From positions 73,419,247-73,483,246 of the forward strand of contig CM076847.1 in NCBI GenBank assembly GCA_039519185.1: DNA of 64,000 nt, in the 5' to 3' direction. Positions within the stretch are counted from its first letter, which is position 1, and each line of letters begins with the position of its first letter. Positions 24,401-39,400 of this stretch are shown in pieces. The notes under the pieces were generated by a model. That model saw nothing but the letters and a program-made list of their open reading frames with translations, made no database searches and was not told the origin of the DNA. The position numbers were made by a program, and so were the translations under genes. Origin of the DNA: Astragalus membranaceus. Its lineage: Eukaryota > Streptophyta > Magnoliopsida > Fabales > Fabaceae.

Positions 24401-27400
24401 TGTCTGGTGAGATTGCTACTTCATTTGACAGTTCTAATGACCAATTGGCTAACATTTTCACAAAGGCTCTTGGAGGACCAAGAAAAACTTACATATGTGA
24501 CAAGCTTGATGCCTACAATTTGTATGCTCCAGCTTGAGGGGAAGTGTTGAGATATGCACTGATTTATTCTGTATTTATTATGATTGATTTTTGTCCAGAT
24601 TTATTCCCTTAATGGAGGGATTCTCTTTGTATAGTTTCTAGTATAAATAATATCATGCTGAGAGCTAATCTCTTAAGTCATCCCGTACCAAAACCCAATA
24701 CTCAAGTGATTCAATTACAAGGAGAGAGGTCTTGAGAACCACAAAGTCACAATCAAATCACCTAGGTGCAGCCAAGGAGCATGGACACAGAACATGCGCT
24801 TAAGAAGTCTAGAATCCTATAAATGAATGACAACATATCCTGATTTCCGTTCAAAACTATTTATTTGAAACAAAATTAGAATAGTATTTCTTCTACAGAG
24901 GAACGGGAACATAAGAAAATGGAGCATTTTTTCATTATTCTAATGATGCGTTATGAAAGCAAATATTAAATGTTCAAACAAGCTTTCAAGAATCTCAATT
25001 CATATCCTAGCAGCTAATTATGATACTTATTTCATTAAGCATCAATAAAAAACAAATGAGTTTCACTTCAGAAAATGTTAAAACAAAAAAGAATAGGTCA
25101 ACAAATCAATGATTACCAAATTAATAAAAGTAGGAAAACAAACAAAAGTTGAAGCTCCAAACCTCCGCTGCATATTTCTGTGGAAGGGCTTTTAAGATGT
25201 CATTACTTAGCTCCAACGCAAAATCATAGCAGCGCAAATTGTTGTTAATCTAAATAAAATGTTACACCTTGTGTCAAGTGTCAACAACAACAGAAGTATC
25301 AATTGAAAATAATCCTATGTTTAGACTAACCATGGCACACAAGGGTTTCACACTAATTTCAGAAGCTGGTTCTTCAAGTCTCTTTTTTTGAGCTGCTTGA
25401 AAATCAATCATGACCTGGAAAAAATTATGGTGATACCTAACATTGTGTTATTAGGGGTCCTTCATGGATTTCTGGTGATACCTTACAACAATGAAGAGAT
25501 ATTGTTGCAATTGAAAATTTATTATCCAACTTCTTACCAGTTTACCTTGTATTTACCAAGAGTTTGGTTTTACAATAGATAAACCTAAAATGCACATCAG
25601 TTACATCTATATCTTATGTGATGTGATATTACCTGAATGGTTGATAAGGAAATTCTGTATAACATAACATCATCACCGCTATGATCTCGAACAATTTGAA
25701 CTTGCTCTTCAAGTATCCTGAATAGATCAACAGCAACTGGGGTATATAGCTTCTTGTCTTTAGTTTCCTTTGGGGGCTGTGTTTTATCTGCCTCCAAAAT
25801 ATTCAAGTACCATTTCTAGAAAACAATAAGAACAAAGCTCAATCCTACCCAAGATTAAATCATCAATGGAACTCGTAGATTACCAAAGCTAAATAAATAA
25901 CAAGAACACTAGGACTACCCTTGTTGTAGCTAGCATTCGCTCAACATATGTATTCACAAGACTATCCATTGCACCACTCTCAAAGCACATGTGGGCCAAA
26001 GACTCATCAACTCCAAGCCAAATCAGATTCTTTTGGTATTCAATCACCCAACCTGTTACCTGTTTGTGAAGAAAACACAAGTCTATTGTTTCCCATTAAA
26101 CGTTCAGAGGTAGAAAAAAGAAAATAGCTAAAGGGTGACGATTAAATCATTATGCAGCAAAGAAATATACCAAAGCCCAGTAATCAAATAGAAAAAGAAA
26201 ATGCTTATTACAATACAGCAATTTGTCACTTCAATGATAATGTATTAAAGAAGATACAAAACAGCAGTTTCGGCGTATTTGATGAGAGAGGCTTGAGAGA
26301 AGATGAAACTGATTCTACTCAAAAAGAGAAATTATTGTTACATTATATTGAATTTCAGGAAGAAACCTGATACTTTCCATTCATTGACTACAAATATTGA
26401 GATTATAGTGTGAAAAATGGAGAGTGAGAAAGTACTTCATTCTACAGTTAGTTTCTGTTTTATTATAGTTAATATTCGGTTATGTTGAGCTGTCATATGG
26501 TATTATATTCTTAATTTCAGTTACTAATGTAACTATGAGTTAATCTCTACTAAAAATATGAGTTAATTCATCCTCTGTAACTGAATATTAATACTCCCTC
26601 TGTCGCGCTTTGTTTGCAATTTAAGGTTTTGGCACCCCCTTTAAGAAAAATGACTAGGAGTCTAGATTTTCTAAAAAGTGTTATCTAATTTACCATTTAA
26701 CCCTTTATCATTCTACATAAAAAGTTGTCATAATTAATAGGGGTATAAGTGAAAAAAAATATATTAAAAGTTTCATTGAAAATCTAAAACAACAATCAAT
26801 TTGGGACACATTGATTTTGCTAAAACAACAAACAAAATGGGACAGAGAGAGTAATTCATATTCAGTTTCTTCCATCATACAGTAATAGAAAAAGGAAATG
26901 TAAAAACTGAATATATATTTGAAGTTATGAATAATGTACAAGCACTAAATTGTTTATATAGGCTATTCTAACCTAGTGGGCCTAACTAATGGACTAATGG
27001 GTCTAATACAAATTACTACTAATAAAAAAATACATTATTTACAACACTCTCCCTCAAACTCGTGAACGAATATCTATCATTCCCAACTTGGAAACAATCC
27101 TTTCAAACTTATTGCTGTTAAGTACCTTAGTTAGAATATCTGCAAGGTTGCCTTGGGAAGAGACATATGTAGTGCAGATTAGGCCACTATCTATTTTTCT
27201 TTGATGAAGTGTTTGCCAACTTCAATATGTTTCGTTCTATCATGCTGCACTGGATTATGGGTTACACTAATAGCAGATTTATTATCACAATAAAGTCTCA
27301 TTGGTCCATCTCACTTTATCCTCAAGTCTTCCAAGATGATCTTCAACCATAGTAGTTCACCTATCCCTTGTGTGCCATTTCCCCGAACTCTGCTTCAGCA

Positions 27401-30400
27401 CTAGATCTGGATACGACACTTTGTTTTTTACTCTTCCAAGTCACAAGATTACCACCAACGAAGGTGCAATATCCTGTAGTTGATCTCTTATCCACAATTG
27501 ACCATGCATAGTTAGCATTAGTATATACTTCAAGATCCACACTTCAATTTTGTTCAAACAAAATTCCTCTACTAAGGGTTCCTTTCAAATAATTTGAAGT
27601 GCAACTTGAAAATGAATCTCCTTTTGTTGGTGCATGAATTGGCTGACTAAGCTTACTGCAAAGGCAACATCGGTCCTGTAAGTGGTAGGTATATAAGTTT
27701 GCCGACTAATGTTTGGTACATTCTCTTATCAACCGCAGTATCTTCTTCAGTGTTCCCCAGCGTTAGATTTGGATCAATTGGTGTACTTGCAGGCTTGCAT
27801 GGTGTCTTACCAGTCTCTTGCATAAGATTAGTAATGTATTTTTGTTGGGATATGAAAATTCCTTTCTTAGAGTGGGTCACTTAGAGGGGGCAATTCCATG
27901 TAAATCTCCTTTTCAAGTTCTCCATGTAGGAAAGCATTTTTTTCATCAAATTGTTGCAAGTTCCAACCACAATTAGCTGCTAGGGATCTATTTCTATATA
28001 TATTTCCTAGTGTACCATTCTATCGAATCAATGTAAACAGATTATATTGTACCCTCATTTCAGTTTTCATCACATGACATAATCGAGCAATGTGAAAGGA
28101 AACCCATGGAGGAGATATCTTTTTCCTTCTTCAGTTCATTTTTAGTCAAGCAATATATTTTTTTTCCTATTTCCAATTTCCATTGTCGTTCCTAACACAT
28201 CACTCCCTTGTATATATTATGTAATATGTAATATGGATGAATTTGAAAACTAGTAACTTAGTTTCCACAACTGCTAAATGATATTTCCAGCATGTGAGGG
28301 ATAGTAAATTATACATAAATAGGAGATCCAAAGAAATACCTTTAATATCTCAATATTTGCCAAGTCATTTGCCCTTTGGCTAAGCAAGCTTAGCATCTGA
28401 ATAAACCTCTCAGTGTAAAGATGTACTATTAGTTGCAACATCTTATATCTGCCATAATTGCAGAAAAGAAAATTAGAACAAACAAAACATGTAAATCAAA
28501 AAACTCTACAAGCAAATGCTCCTTTAGATCAAGTCAAATGTACCGTATTATACAGACAGAACCAAGGTAGCAGTAAGAACTAAGAAGACAAATGATTCTC
28601 TGGAAGCTATCTACCAACGACGAAAAATGGTTTTGTTGGAGAGTTTCAGATGCCTTATTACTTCAATGGATGTATTGAATTTTCTTTTATAGTTCTTAGT
28701 AATACTTTAATTTGGGTCTCTTTTTTAATTACAAGCTGAAAACCTAGATTCCAACTTCAGGGGAACTGTTGAGGGCAGAGTATAGTACAATGGAAAGTTG
28801 TATGAAGGGTACAAGAGCAATATTAAAGTCCAAGTATCAGTATAGGGATATGGGATTAGTTTATGACTTCCAAGTTACAACCATTCTGAGTTAGATCCTA
28901 TTCTCTGTGTGTCAGCATCTTTTTGCTTTCCCATTTTCCTCAATCTCTCTATTTAAAACACTCTTTTATTTCATGTGAGAATAGAATTGTTCCCCATCGT
29001 TTATGACTTCCAAGTTACAACCATTCTGAGTTACATCCTATTCTCTATGTGTCAGCATCTTTTCGCTTTTCCCTTTTCCTCAACCTCTCTATTTAAAACA
29101 CTCTTCTATTTTATGTGAGAATAGAATTGTTCCCCTTCGTGCTCAACAAGCTTCAGCTTGTTTAACTTTCCCAGCAAAGTTTCAGCACCGTTAGTTAGAA
29201 AGTTAGTTAGAAAGTTTTGCCAGCTGACACTCGCATTTACATGGGTGTAGGATAACTCTAGCCTAAGTGAAGGATAAGCAATTATATATCTGAACTACTC
29301 AGTTCAGTGAATTCATTTCAATCAATATACAAGAACTGAGATTACAATTCTCTCAACTTTTCTTATTATATTTGAACGGAACCTACTGACCCAAAAAATT
29401 AATTAAAAAGATACAAAGAAGCTTAAAACATTTATGAATATAATGTTATATTACTGCTACATTCATGACTGCCTACCGTATTATTGGTTGTATTGCTGGA
29501 TTCAGTCCCACTATTGATCTTATTTACAATTTTTAGTTACTATCGGTTATCAGCTTCCCATAGGTAACTAAAAATTAGGGTCTTTTTAACCTGTTGTTAA
29601 AAACATGTTACAGATTTACTTTCATCATTTACTGTTACAGTAGACTTCTTCTTCGCTGCTACATCTTCTTCCCCTGTATTACACAAAGTTCTTCCTCTCT
29701 TCTCTTCACTGCAAGCGACCTTCGTTCCCTCAAGTTCTCTCTGTTAGCGACCTACACAGTGTTAGCCCTTCCTCTCTTCTCTGTTACGCAGTGCTTTTCG
29801 TGAACACTGCTCTGTTGCTCTGTTGCTCTGTTACGCAGCCTTCCTCTCTGCTCTGGTTTTGTTCCTCCATGCCTGTCTGTGAAGACTGCTTTGGTGTCAT
29901 TCTTAAGCTCTGTTTTAGTTAAGTTTCTTCCTCTCTATCTTTATCTCAGTATGGCTTTTAGTGTTTTTCTTGCCCCTGATTTTTTTGCCCCTGTTTTATG
30001 CCTTCTTAGTGTTTTTAGTGTTCTGCCCTATACTTTTTAGTGTTTCTTCCCCTGTTTTTAATTAAACATTAAAGTCATAGATTGAGTATATTTTGATTAA
30101 TTTTAGTGTTCTGCCCACATAGTGTTTTTTGGTTCAACCGCTACGCTCCGCTATCCGGGATTTAAAACGATGTTACAAATACATTTTTCCATGGTGATTT
30201 GAAAGAGGAAATTTAAACGGTCATCCAGGATCTTGGCATGATTCGTTGTGAGATGAACCATTATGTCTTCTTTAGATGTTCCCCATTGAATAAGATAACT
30301 TTGTGTGTATGTAGATGATATTGTTATTACATGTGATGTGATGATCAAGAAGGCATTAAAGAGTTGAAGCAACATTTCAAAACCAGCATTCTTGGAAAAT

Positions 30401-33400
30401 TGCGATACGTGGAATTGAAATAGCTCAATCAAAGATATGTATTTCTATTTCTCAAAGGAAATATGCTCTTAATATACGGGAAGAAATAGGTATGCTTGAT
30501 TGTAAGCCTATAGAAACTCGTAAATCCAAATATGAAACATCTACATAATTAAGGGGGCCTTATCCTAGTCCTGACAGATAGAAGATTGGTTAGGAAAGTA
30601 ACTTATATCACAATGATTAGACCAGACATTGCCTTGTTAGTGTCGTCAGTTAGTTTCTCAATTCACCATATGATAGTCATTGAAATGCAGTTGTTTGGAT
30701 CCTAGCATACATCAAAGGATCATCGTTTGCTTATATATTTATACATATTGAGGTCATACTAACATCATTGGCTATAGAGATACTTATTAGGCAGTAGATG
30801 TTGGTGAGAGAAGGTCCACAATAGGCTACTGTGCAGCCATTGGTGGTGATTTGATCTCAGAAAGAGTAAGAAGCATATTGTGATTGCAAGACCAAATACA
30901 GAAGCAGCGTATCAAGATACGCCCAACACGACTTGCAAACCATTATGGGAAAATTGCTTCAAGAGTTGAAGTTTTGTGAGATAGGTCACTAGGAGCTTGC
31001 TTGTTTAACCAATCAACATTATATCTTTCTTCAAATACAATCTTTTATGAGAGGGCTAAGAATATAGTGGTTGATTGACAATTAAATAGAGAAAATATCA
31101 TCTCATGTATGTAACCATGATTAAGATGTAGAAAACATTGATATTCAACAAACCATACAAAAGACTAAACAACAAACACACAACACACATCATACATAAT
31201 TAGTGAAGAAATTACAGCACTGGAAAAGCAAAGAAGAATGAAAAGGTAGTATATCTAAAAACCTTGGAGGAAAATAGGGGGCTACATAGTCATAGATATC
31301 TTTGAGTTCCTCTACAATCTGTATACAACAATAGAAACAAAGTTTTATCAGTGCTAGGGAATAAAACTGGATCTCAAGTGCAGAAAGCTAGAAATTATAT
31401 GAAAATTCAAACAATTTATTGAAACAATTATATTGTATATAAATATGAAGCCTTTAGAAGAATTATTTAATTAATTACTTTTTACTAGTTACTAGTTAGT
31501 ATAATCGACTTCATAACAAAGAGGGAGTTGACTGGAAATCCCATGTATTATCAAATATAATAAAATGATAGAAGATAATTTTCTGCACAGCAATATGACA
31601 ACTCATGAATACAAATATGATAAGTGAAACAGGATTCTTGCATTTCGTTGTATGACTAACATCGTTGCATTTATTTGTATTAAAAAAATTAAAAGGGGGT
31701 ATAGTATCACTTTTCAAAACTTAATGATTGAAAAATAAGAAATTTTACTCCCATGTCATTTTGAGTAGAACATAGAAAATTATGCTTTTACGAGGAATGG
31801 CCTTTAAATGTTCACAGATTAACAAAATGTGCAATCTTTACAGAGTGTGAACTTTTATAATACAATGATTATGCAAAACTTGGTCATAAAAGCAAAACAA
31901 TTGGCTAAAAATAGTCCAAATATGAGCATCTAGCATACAGATGTTGATGGCATAAAATCCGTTTTTTACTATATTACTCAAACATAAAGAAAATATTTAT
32001 TTTCTATTAAAATCCAAACCCTTTTCTAATAGTCCAAACTCCAAGGTATGATTAAATTAGTTTCACAGAAAATAGTTACCAAATAACAATTTTATTGTAT
32101 TAATTACTATTGGAGTAGCTGAGTAGGTAGGATGTACCATGTACACTTTGACTACAATAGCAATTAGTTTCAATGAAGTTAGTTACACTCTGTAACTAAC
32201 TAACTGCCAGTTAGTTCATATTTACTCATCTATAAGGGTACTAGTACTCTATAAAACTCTTTTTTCTCTCTTTAAGATTTTCAACACTCATCAACCTCAG
32301 CCATCTTCTTCACAGTTGAGTTCAGAGCCTCTACGGCTAAGTTCTTTTTAATTTCTTATCTCAACTGCCGAAAAACTTAGCGAAAACAATTTTTTTGTTG
32401 AGCCAGGCATCAAAGGCCATCTTGGTGTGGTGAATTTGTAGTAGTACGCAAAGGACTAACAACACAAACACTTGTTAGGCCTTCCTCAATCTTCGATCAT
32501 AGCACCAATTCTTTCTAAAATGACTGGATGTATTCACACATGGAAGCTGTGGGAGAAACTTCACAACAATTTCAATACGCATTACAAAGGTTACGACTGA
32601 ATGTTACACACAGAATTGAGGAATTTCAAGATAGAGGGATCGTTTAAATTGAGTTTTCGAAGGAGAAAGCGTTGGTTGATTCTTTATGTTCAATTAGAGG
32701 TCTGGCGTCCCCTCAAGAACAACTCATTGTTATTCTTGAGTATCTTAGAGAAGAATATGATTTTGTCATTAATTTGGAGGATTTAGAAGGGTTAATTCAA
32801 GAAACACTACTAGAAGAAAATGTTCTCCTAGATGACATCTAAATGGTCGTGTCGGGACTCGGAAGTGCATCTAGACTTACCAAGGTGTTGCATGGGGATA
32901 TGGCCTAGGGCAGATACATGTGAAGGATAATTTTTTTGACTGATTTGGATCTCAATATAGCCAATATGTGCTTAAAGAAACGAGAGCAGCATCTTATCAT
33001 GCACCAAAGTGGGGTGGCATGCTCTTAATTATATTGTTTTCTTTGTAAGGAAACTTGAATTGTAAAGTCATACCTAAGAAGAGCTTGACTACCCAAAATA
33101 AAGTCGTAGTTATGGATGTAACAGTTAAGAGAAGAGACCATGATAAGGTCTCCAAGATCAAGTTGGGGCAATGGAAGGTGAAAAACAACGAATGTTGCAG
33201 CACAAGGTTTTGGAGGAAGTGTTCCCGGAAGCAATTGGAAGGCAAATGCTATGTGTGACAACATGACTGAAGGGATTAGAAATGTAAAGAAATGTTCGGC
33301 GAATCAATATGGTTTGAACCTAGGGGTAAAGAATCATGGTGGTGGGACAAAAGTGTGTAAAATAAAGTTAGGGTTAAAAAGCAATGATATAAAGCATGGT

Positions 33401-36400
33401 CTAGTAATCAATGTAATATAAGGCTCATCCACTGATATAAAAATCTGTAAGAAGGGATGGATGATCTAGAAAAGCAAGGCAGTAAAGTGCTAATTACAAG
33501 AATAATTATAGTAGAGATGAGTGTGTTGCAAAAAAATAAGTTATACTGGACATACAAGAAAATATACAATTAAAAATGGAAGTGTTTGGAAGAAGGTTGG
33601 AGTAGCACCTACTGCGAAGATGACGCAAACTCACTAATAAAGAGTATAATATTAAATACTTGTCAATCAATCACCACTCCTTCATCAAAATCCAAACAAT
33701 GATCAAGAATAAATCCTTATTTAATCATTGGTAATATCATTTCACATTCAAATGTCCAAACTACACATTATAGTAGCGTGTCATTTCAACCAAGGTAGTT
33801 AATAACACATTATGGCGGTACTATAGTACCACAACTCAGTGATGGCCCTGAGCATGGGAAACCGCCCAGGGCCCCATTTTTTTAGGAGCACCAATTTTTT
33901 TTTACTTGGTAATAGTAGGGGTAGAATAATGACACAAAAATGCAATAACTATGAATTGTCAAAAAAACAATGCTGTGTCAAAAAAAAACAATGCAATAAC
34001 TATGCACACAAAAATTTGAATTAAATGTAATATTCAAAAAAGCTAACGTTGAACGGTTGAAGAATTGAAAAGTCATTACATCAATCTCATCCTCCACGTT
34101 AATATATACTCTCTCTAATTTCTCTTTTTCTTTCTTTTTACTCTAATCTCATGTTTCTATTTGATGCATACATCTATTTTCATTTATAAAAAAATACTCC
34201 ATTTTTCCAAGACTCTCTCACGCACAACAACTAAGCAACAGTTAACAGGTGCTTTTGGGGTTACTGTTACAGGCAAAAGCAGCTTTGGAACAAAGTTAAG
34301 GATTAAAGTTGAACATATAAGGTGCTTTTGTTTCATCTCATTGTTATTGCCTATATTTATTTGTTGGTTGTTTGAAGTTTGAACATGTTGCCTAGAAAAC
34401 AACCTTCGGGTCATCTAAAATGGAAAAGAAAGAAACAAATTGAAATTGATATTAAATCTCAAAAGGGTGCTCTGGATAAAAATTTTATCAAACATCCTGC
34501 AATTTCTATTGAGAATGATGCGAATTCACATAATTTAGACTCTGAAATTGAATATTTAGAGAATGAACAACTAAATAGGAATACTGAACAACAAGATAGT
34601 TAGTTCAAGACAATGAAAATCAAGGAGAGAATGTCTAAATAGAAACCAAGGGAATTATTTTTATTTTTATTTTTTATTTAAAAGAGAATGAATGAGCGAA
34701 TTATTTCTTCTTAGATTCTTGTATTTAGTACTGAATGTAAGAGTCTAGGAAAATAGCTTAGGGTGCACCCTTGTGCACCATAATGTACTGTATAAATTCT
34801 GTGCTAATCTCAGTTACTAATTGCTGTAATTAGTTTGTTAAAACAGATTTACATTCTGTTAAGAGTGTGCACAGGTTAAGCTGTTACTGTGCACACGATT
34901 AGATCATCCTATAAATCCCAAATTGTAAACTGAATTTCATTAAGTGTGAATAACAGAAAATGAAATATTCTCACTCAACAAACTTCTCTCTAGTTTCCTT
35001 TTAGAATTTACACTGAAAACTGGTTTTATTTTTGCATGGAAATGGCTTCTAACCTCTAATAAAAAAGGTTACAAGGGCACCAATTTATTAGTTGGCCCAG
35101 GGCACCAAAAATGTCAGGGCCGGCCCTGCCACAACTGTGTCTCACTACATGTTCATCATGGAGTGTTTTTGAGTCATGTCCATCACACCTACGATAATGG
35201 CCGCTATAGTTTACAATGGTGAAAACCCTTTGAATGTTGATGGTGCTACGAAAGGATCCTTAGGTGAGCTGGTTTCGGTGGGGTTTTTTCGAGATTCAAA
35301 TGGCAAGTGGCTTGGTGCTTTTAAAATGTTTTTGGGGTCGTCAGTCGGCTAACACGTATACTAAGGGGCTGTGTGTGTGGGGGTGGGGGGACTTGATGAG
35401 GGTGAGATGAGCAAGTGATATGAGTTATATTCATTGGACTACATATTGATTCTTTGGTGGTTGTTTAATTGCCATTTACTTGTGGGACTCTCAAGGCTGG
35501 GGATTGGTCAAAAGGTTTAGGCATATTATGATTATTGGTTGGCGAATCCGAACCCAATGTGTTTTTCGGGAGGCCAATAGAATTGCAGATGGTTTGGCTA
35601 ATTTGGGATGTGATCCGCTTAATGAGGTAGTTTTTAAGATCATCCTCCTTTTTCATTTGGAGCACTAGATTTTTACTTATGTAACGAGAGTTTCAACTCC
35701 GAGATTGATTCCTTTGAGTATTGTTTGGGCTTTTTGTCCCGTTTATTATCCCCAAAAAAAAAGACTTAGTCCTGTATTTCATGCAAAAAATCAGAAACAC
35801 TTGCCTCAGATTTGAACTTTGGCTAAACCAACCCTGAACCCACTATTCACAAGCATTGTTTTCAAACGGAGCCTGGCAATTTATGATACACCCACCGCTT
35901 GCCTATGCCATTTGCTGATTTCAGCTCACCGATGCACGTGTTCAGGTCTCTGATAACACAGGTCTCTATTCACACATGTTCCCAATTCCACGTCCTCTGC
36001 AAGATATCTGTTCTTTATTTTTCTCTGTGTTTGTGTACACGTGTAGGTTGTTGTTAACTAAGTCTAAGAGTAAAGGTGAGTGTGTTTAGAGTTGGACCTT
36101 GACTTTTAGGGTCATTCTATAACCTAAGCGATAACAGTCATCTTGCTTCTACTATTCCACTATAGCATTTGTGGTATGGCACTCGCGATGATTAATCTAT
36201 GTGAAGAAAAAATATAGCAATCAACTGATATAGGGTGGGAGAAGGGAGAACAAAAGTACAACAACTATAGTTAAAATGGAAATTAAAAGGATCAAAAGCT
36301 TAAGACTCAGTCAGTCTAACGCACCACTCGGGCTTCCTCTAAAGCTGCCTTCAGGTCCTCCAACACAAGCTGACAAAAAATTAAATTTAAAGTAAGTTGC

Positions 36401-39400
36401 ATACAGAATAGCAATACTAAAGAGTTGTGCAGGTGAGTGAGTTTGAGAATATGAATGTTTGTGTTTCTTAATAGGAGAGTGCAGAAGTAGAGCAGTAAGT
36501 AAGGCCTTGATACCTACCTCATTAAGAAGTTTGCTAAATCTCCCTTGAACAGTCTTTATAATTTGCTCCTGGCATTTATCCTCATAGCCTTTCCCCAAAA
36601 CCTTCAATTTTTGCAGTGTTATATTGTCTGAAGACGCCATTGCAATTATAGATTTCCTGTGATTCATTAGCATTAAAAAAAATGAGTAATAATAGAGACA
36701 ATCAGAAGAGAGATTTTTGTTGGTAATTGGTATGGGGTTAAGAAGATTATACAATTTAACTTTATTGAACTGTGATGTATAAATACTAGAATATGCATAT
36801 CTACAAGTGATAGAAACTCAGAAAGGCAAAGAAGACAATAACAAGTTTCGAGAGAAAGAAAACAAAAATGACAAGACTGCTTAAGCTATGACAGAGTATA
36901 CACAGTGTAAATACAGAATACAGTGTGCAAGTAACTACAATTCTGTTAAGTCCGTCATAGTTTTGCTATAGGCAGTTAAACAAATTAATTAACTGTTAGT
37001 TAGTTGTTATTTGTTTGATATTCATATCCATTCACTCACTGGTGAAGTGATTCCTCTGACTTTTCAATCATTCAATCAATATACATATACAGTTCTTTCA
37101 TGGTACCAAGAGCTTCAGAATTCCAGCCATGGCTCCCACAACTATGGGTACAGAAAGAAGAGAAAAAAACCAGAGCAATCTCCCCCTTGAAACACTAACT
37201 CACCTCCCCCACACCGCTTAATGTTGTCCCAGTCAGTACTATTTGTTGAACATGTGAAATTCTGTAATGATATTATCTTATGAAAATATTCTTCTTAACT
37301 AATAGCATAGATAGTAATCATACTTTAGATGTATTTTATCCAAATAATGAAGGGATTTGATTGATTTTATCCCTATAATAATCAGGGGTTTCGAATAAAC
37401 ATCATTATTAGTATCAATAAACACATTGAGGGCCAATCTCTCGATCATTTAGAACCAATGTCAAGTATTTCTCTCTGATAAACCCTAATTTTCTAATTTT
37501 CAAAATAGGTCCTATTCAACGACCAACCCTATCAAGGCTGCATGGTGGCATAAACACTTCATACAGTGTTATTAAACCCGGACTAATTGGTGAGACCGAG
37601 ACCCGGACCAGCTGAAATCACGTGTTGGATCTAACATGTGTTAGACTCGGTGTAACCGTCGGTGTGACCCGGCTTTGCTCAATCAACCCCTTTTTTGCCA
37701 AATTAAATTATGTCGAGATACTTACAAAAGGACAAGGGTGGGAATCGAACCCATGAAAACAAGGCAAACTGACCAACTCCTTACGACTGCACTAGTCTTT
37801 CTTTTTTGTAAATTGGCTTAAAAATGTTAAATATATACTATCTTTGTTTGAAATAAATAATATATGTTTTTAATACCTTGATAATAGGTTTGTATTTTAT
37901 TCTTATATATTATATATATACATACATACGTATACATATATATATATATATTATTATATGGGTGTTACTATACATTACGTTTTTATTCTATTTATTTAAT
38001 TAATATCTAATATTTTGTATCAATTTCATAGTTATTAGATTTTATATATTTATTATTTAGAATATTAATGAATATAAAAATATTTGTGAGACCATTGTTC
38101 GTTTAATTAGGTACTTATGTTATGGATCTGAATTTGAAGAATGGATTAGTTAGTTATGTTAATATTATGTGAATTTTTTTAGACATTTTTAAGGTATGGT
38201 AAAAAAATTCATAGCTCTTTAATGTATGAATTTATACATGTCATGCCTATTTTTATTAGTTTTTAAGTAGTGTCACGGGTTATGTGGGCCGACCAATGAC
38301 CCGACGGCCCGACCACTGACCTAGTTCCCTGACCGGGTCGAACACTGGGTCGGTTTTAATAACTATGCTTCACACCATAAACACCCTATAAAAAAGCATA
38401 CAAAAATAGATTAAATACATATTAATCACCACAAGAGCATGTTTTCCATACATATGCCACATAATATATACTCCCTCCGTTCTTTTTCTTTTGATGTTTT
38501 AGCATATGGCACATGGAATAAGAAAACAATAATATATACTCCCTCCGTTCCTTGCCCACAGGCCGAAGCTTTGTGGCGGTCTGCAGGGCTTTGGAATCAG
38601 ATTCAGCCTTTTGTGGAGGAGGGAGAGGGTTTCAAGGATTGCATCAAGTGTAATGTTGATGCCGCACTTTTTGATGACGGTAAGTTCGGAGTTGGCATTT
38701 GTATCCGGGACGCAAATGGTGTTTTCGTGAAAGGGAAGACTAGTTGGTTCACAGGCACTCCACATCCTCAAGAGGCAGAGGCTTTGGGTCTTTTGATAGC
38801 TATTAATTGGTTGCAAGAGTTGAACATCCAAAGAGTTACCATCGAGCTCGACTGTAAAGCGATTGTTGATGGTATTAGAGGATTGTCCAAATCGGTAACC
38901 GAATTTGGAACTATTTTAAGATCTTGTTACAATTTACTTTCTCATTTACAAAACTATAAGGTTGGTTTTATTAGGAGGCAAGCAAACTGTGTTGCTCATA
39001 CTCTAGCTAGGGCGTCACGGGATTATGCTAGCTCCCAGATTTTTGATTATAGTCCTACCTGTATTGCGAACTTGATTTTGAATGAAATGATATGAATTTT
39101 CCTTTGTCAAAAAAATAAATAGACTAAAATACCCTTATTTATCATCTTGTTATTGACAATATTACTTTGGTAAATACATACTCAACGATTAATGTACTCC
39201 CTCCGTTCCTGATCTTTGATACTTTTGGCCTTTTATTTTTGTTCCAAAACCATAGTACCAAGGTAGTTAAATTCGCATGCTAACTCGTAAAAGCGCACGA
39301 ATCAACGATTTTCGTAGAGCTTTGCGAGCTCAAGCATGGTGGAAATCGTTCCTGGGCAAAATCAGTGAACACACCGCGCTGAATCGCAAAAACGGCAGAA

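Larger units (their letters stand above)
14024..24697 (+). mobile_element. Ty1/copia element E2, interrupted by E3
   Basis: The proposed 5' LTR (14024-14175, TGTCGAGATGTGCACC...) matches the proposed 3' LTR (24545-24697, TGTTGAGATATGCACTG...) through the shared phrases 'gattgattt(t)tgtccagatttattccctta' and 'gtaccaaaacc'. Between them lie a leader, gag, protease, integrase, RT and RNase H, split by E3 at 16982-22286. Without E3 the length is about 5.4 kb, typical for copia. The protein sequences resemble E1. It sits in the intron between SEC6-like exons 13 and 14, antisense to the gene. The exact LTR 3' ends and target duplication are uncertain. Confidence 0.75.
33837..35128 (+). mobile_element. 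hAT-like DNA transposon, TSD CCACAACT
   Basis: Perfect 8-bp target duplication CCACAACT at 33829-33836 and 35129-35136. The ends are CAGTGATGGCCCTGAGC (left) and, by reverse complement, CAGGGCCGGCCCTGAC (right). Inside, 'cccagggcccc' and 'ttggcccagggcacc' are subterminal inverted motifs. It holds a 75-codon frame resembling the N-terminus of a hAT-type transposase and a later solo LTR insertion. It has no full transposase, so it is non-autonomous. It lies in the intron between SEC6-like exons 7 and 8. Confidence 0.85.

Noticed and set aside
14019..24712. GATTC as target duplication of copia E2
   Set aside because: The right copy is 10 bp beyond the best LTR end and would need a non-CA end not supported by the other LTR.
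37737..37795. tRNA-like phrase 'gggaatcgaaccc'
   Set aside because: No acceptor stem, anticodon arm or D-arm could be formed around it; it lies inside a TIR element.
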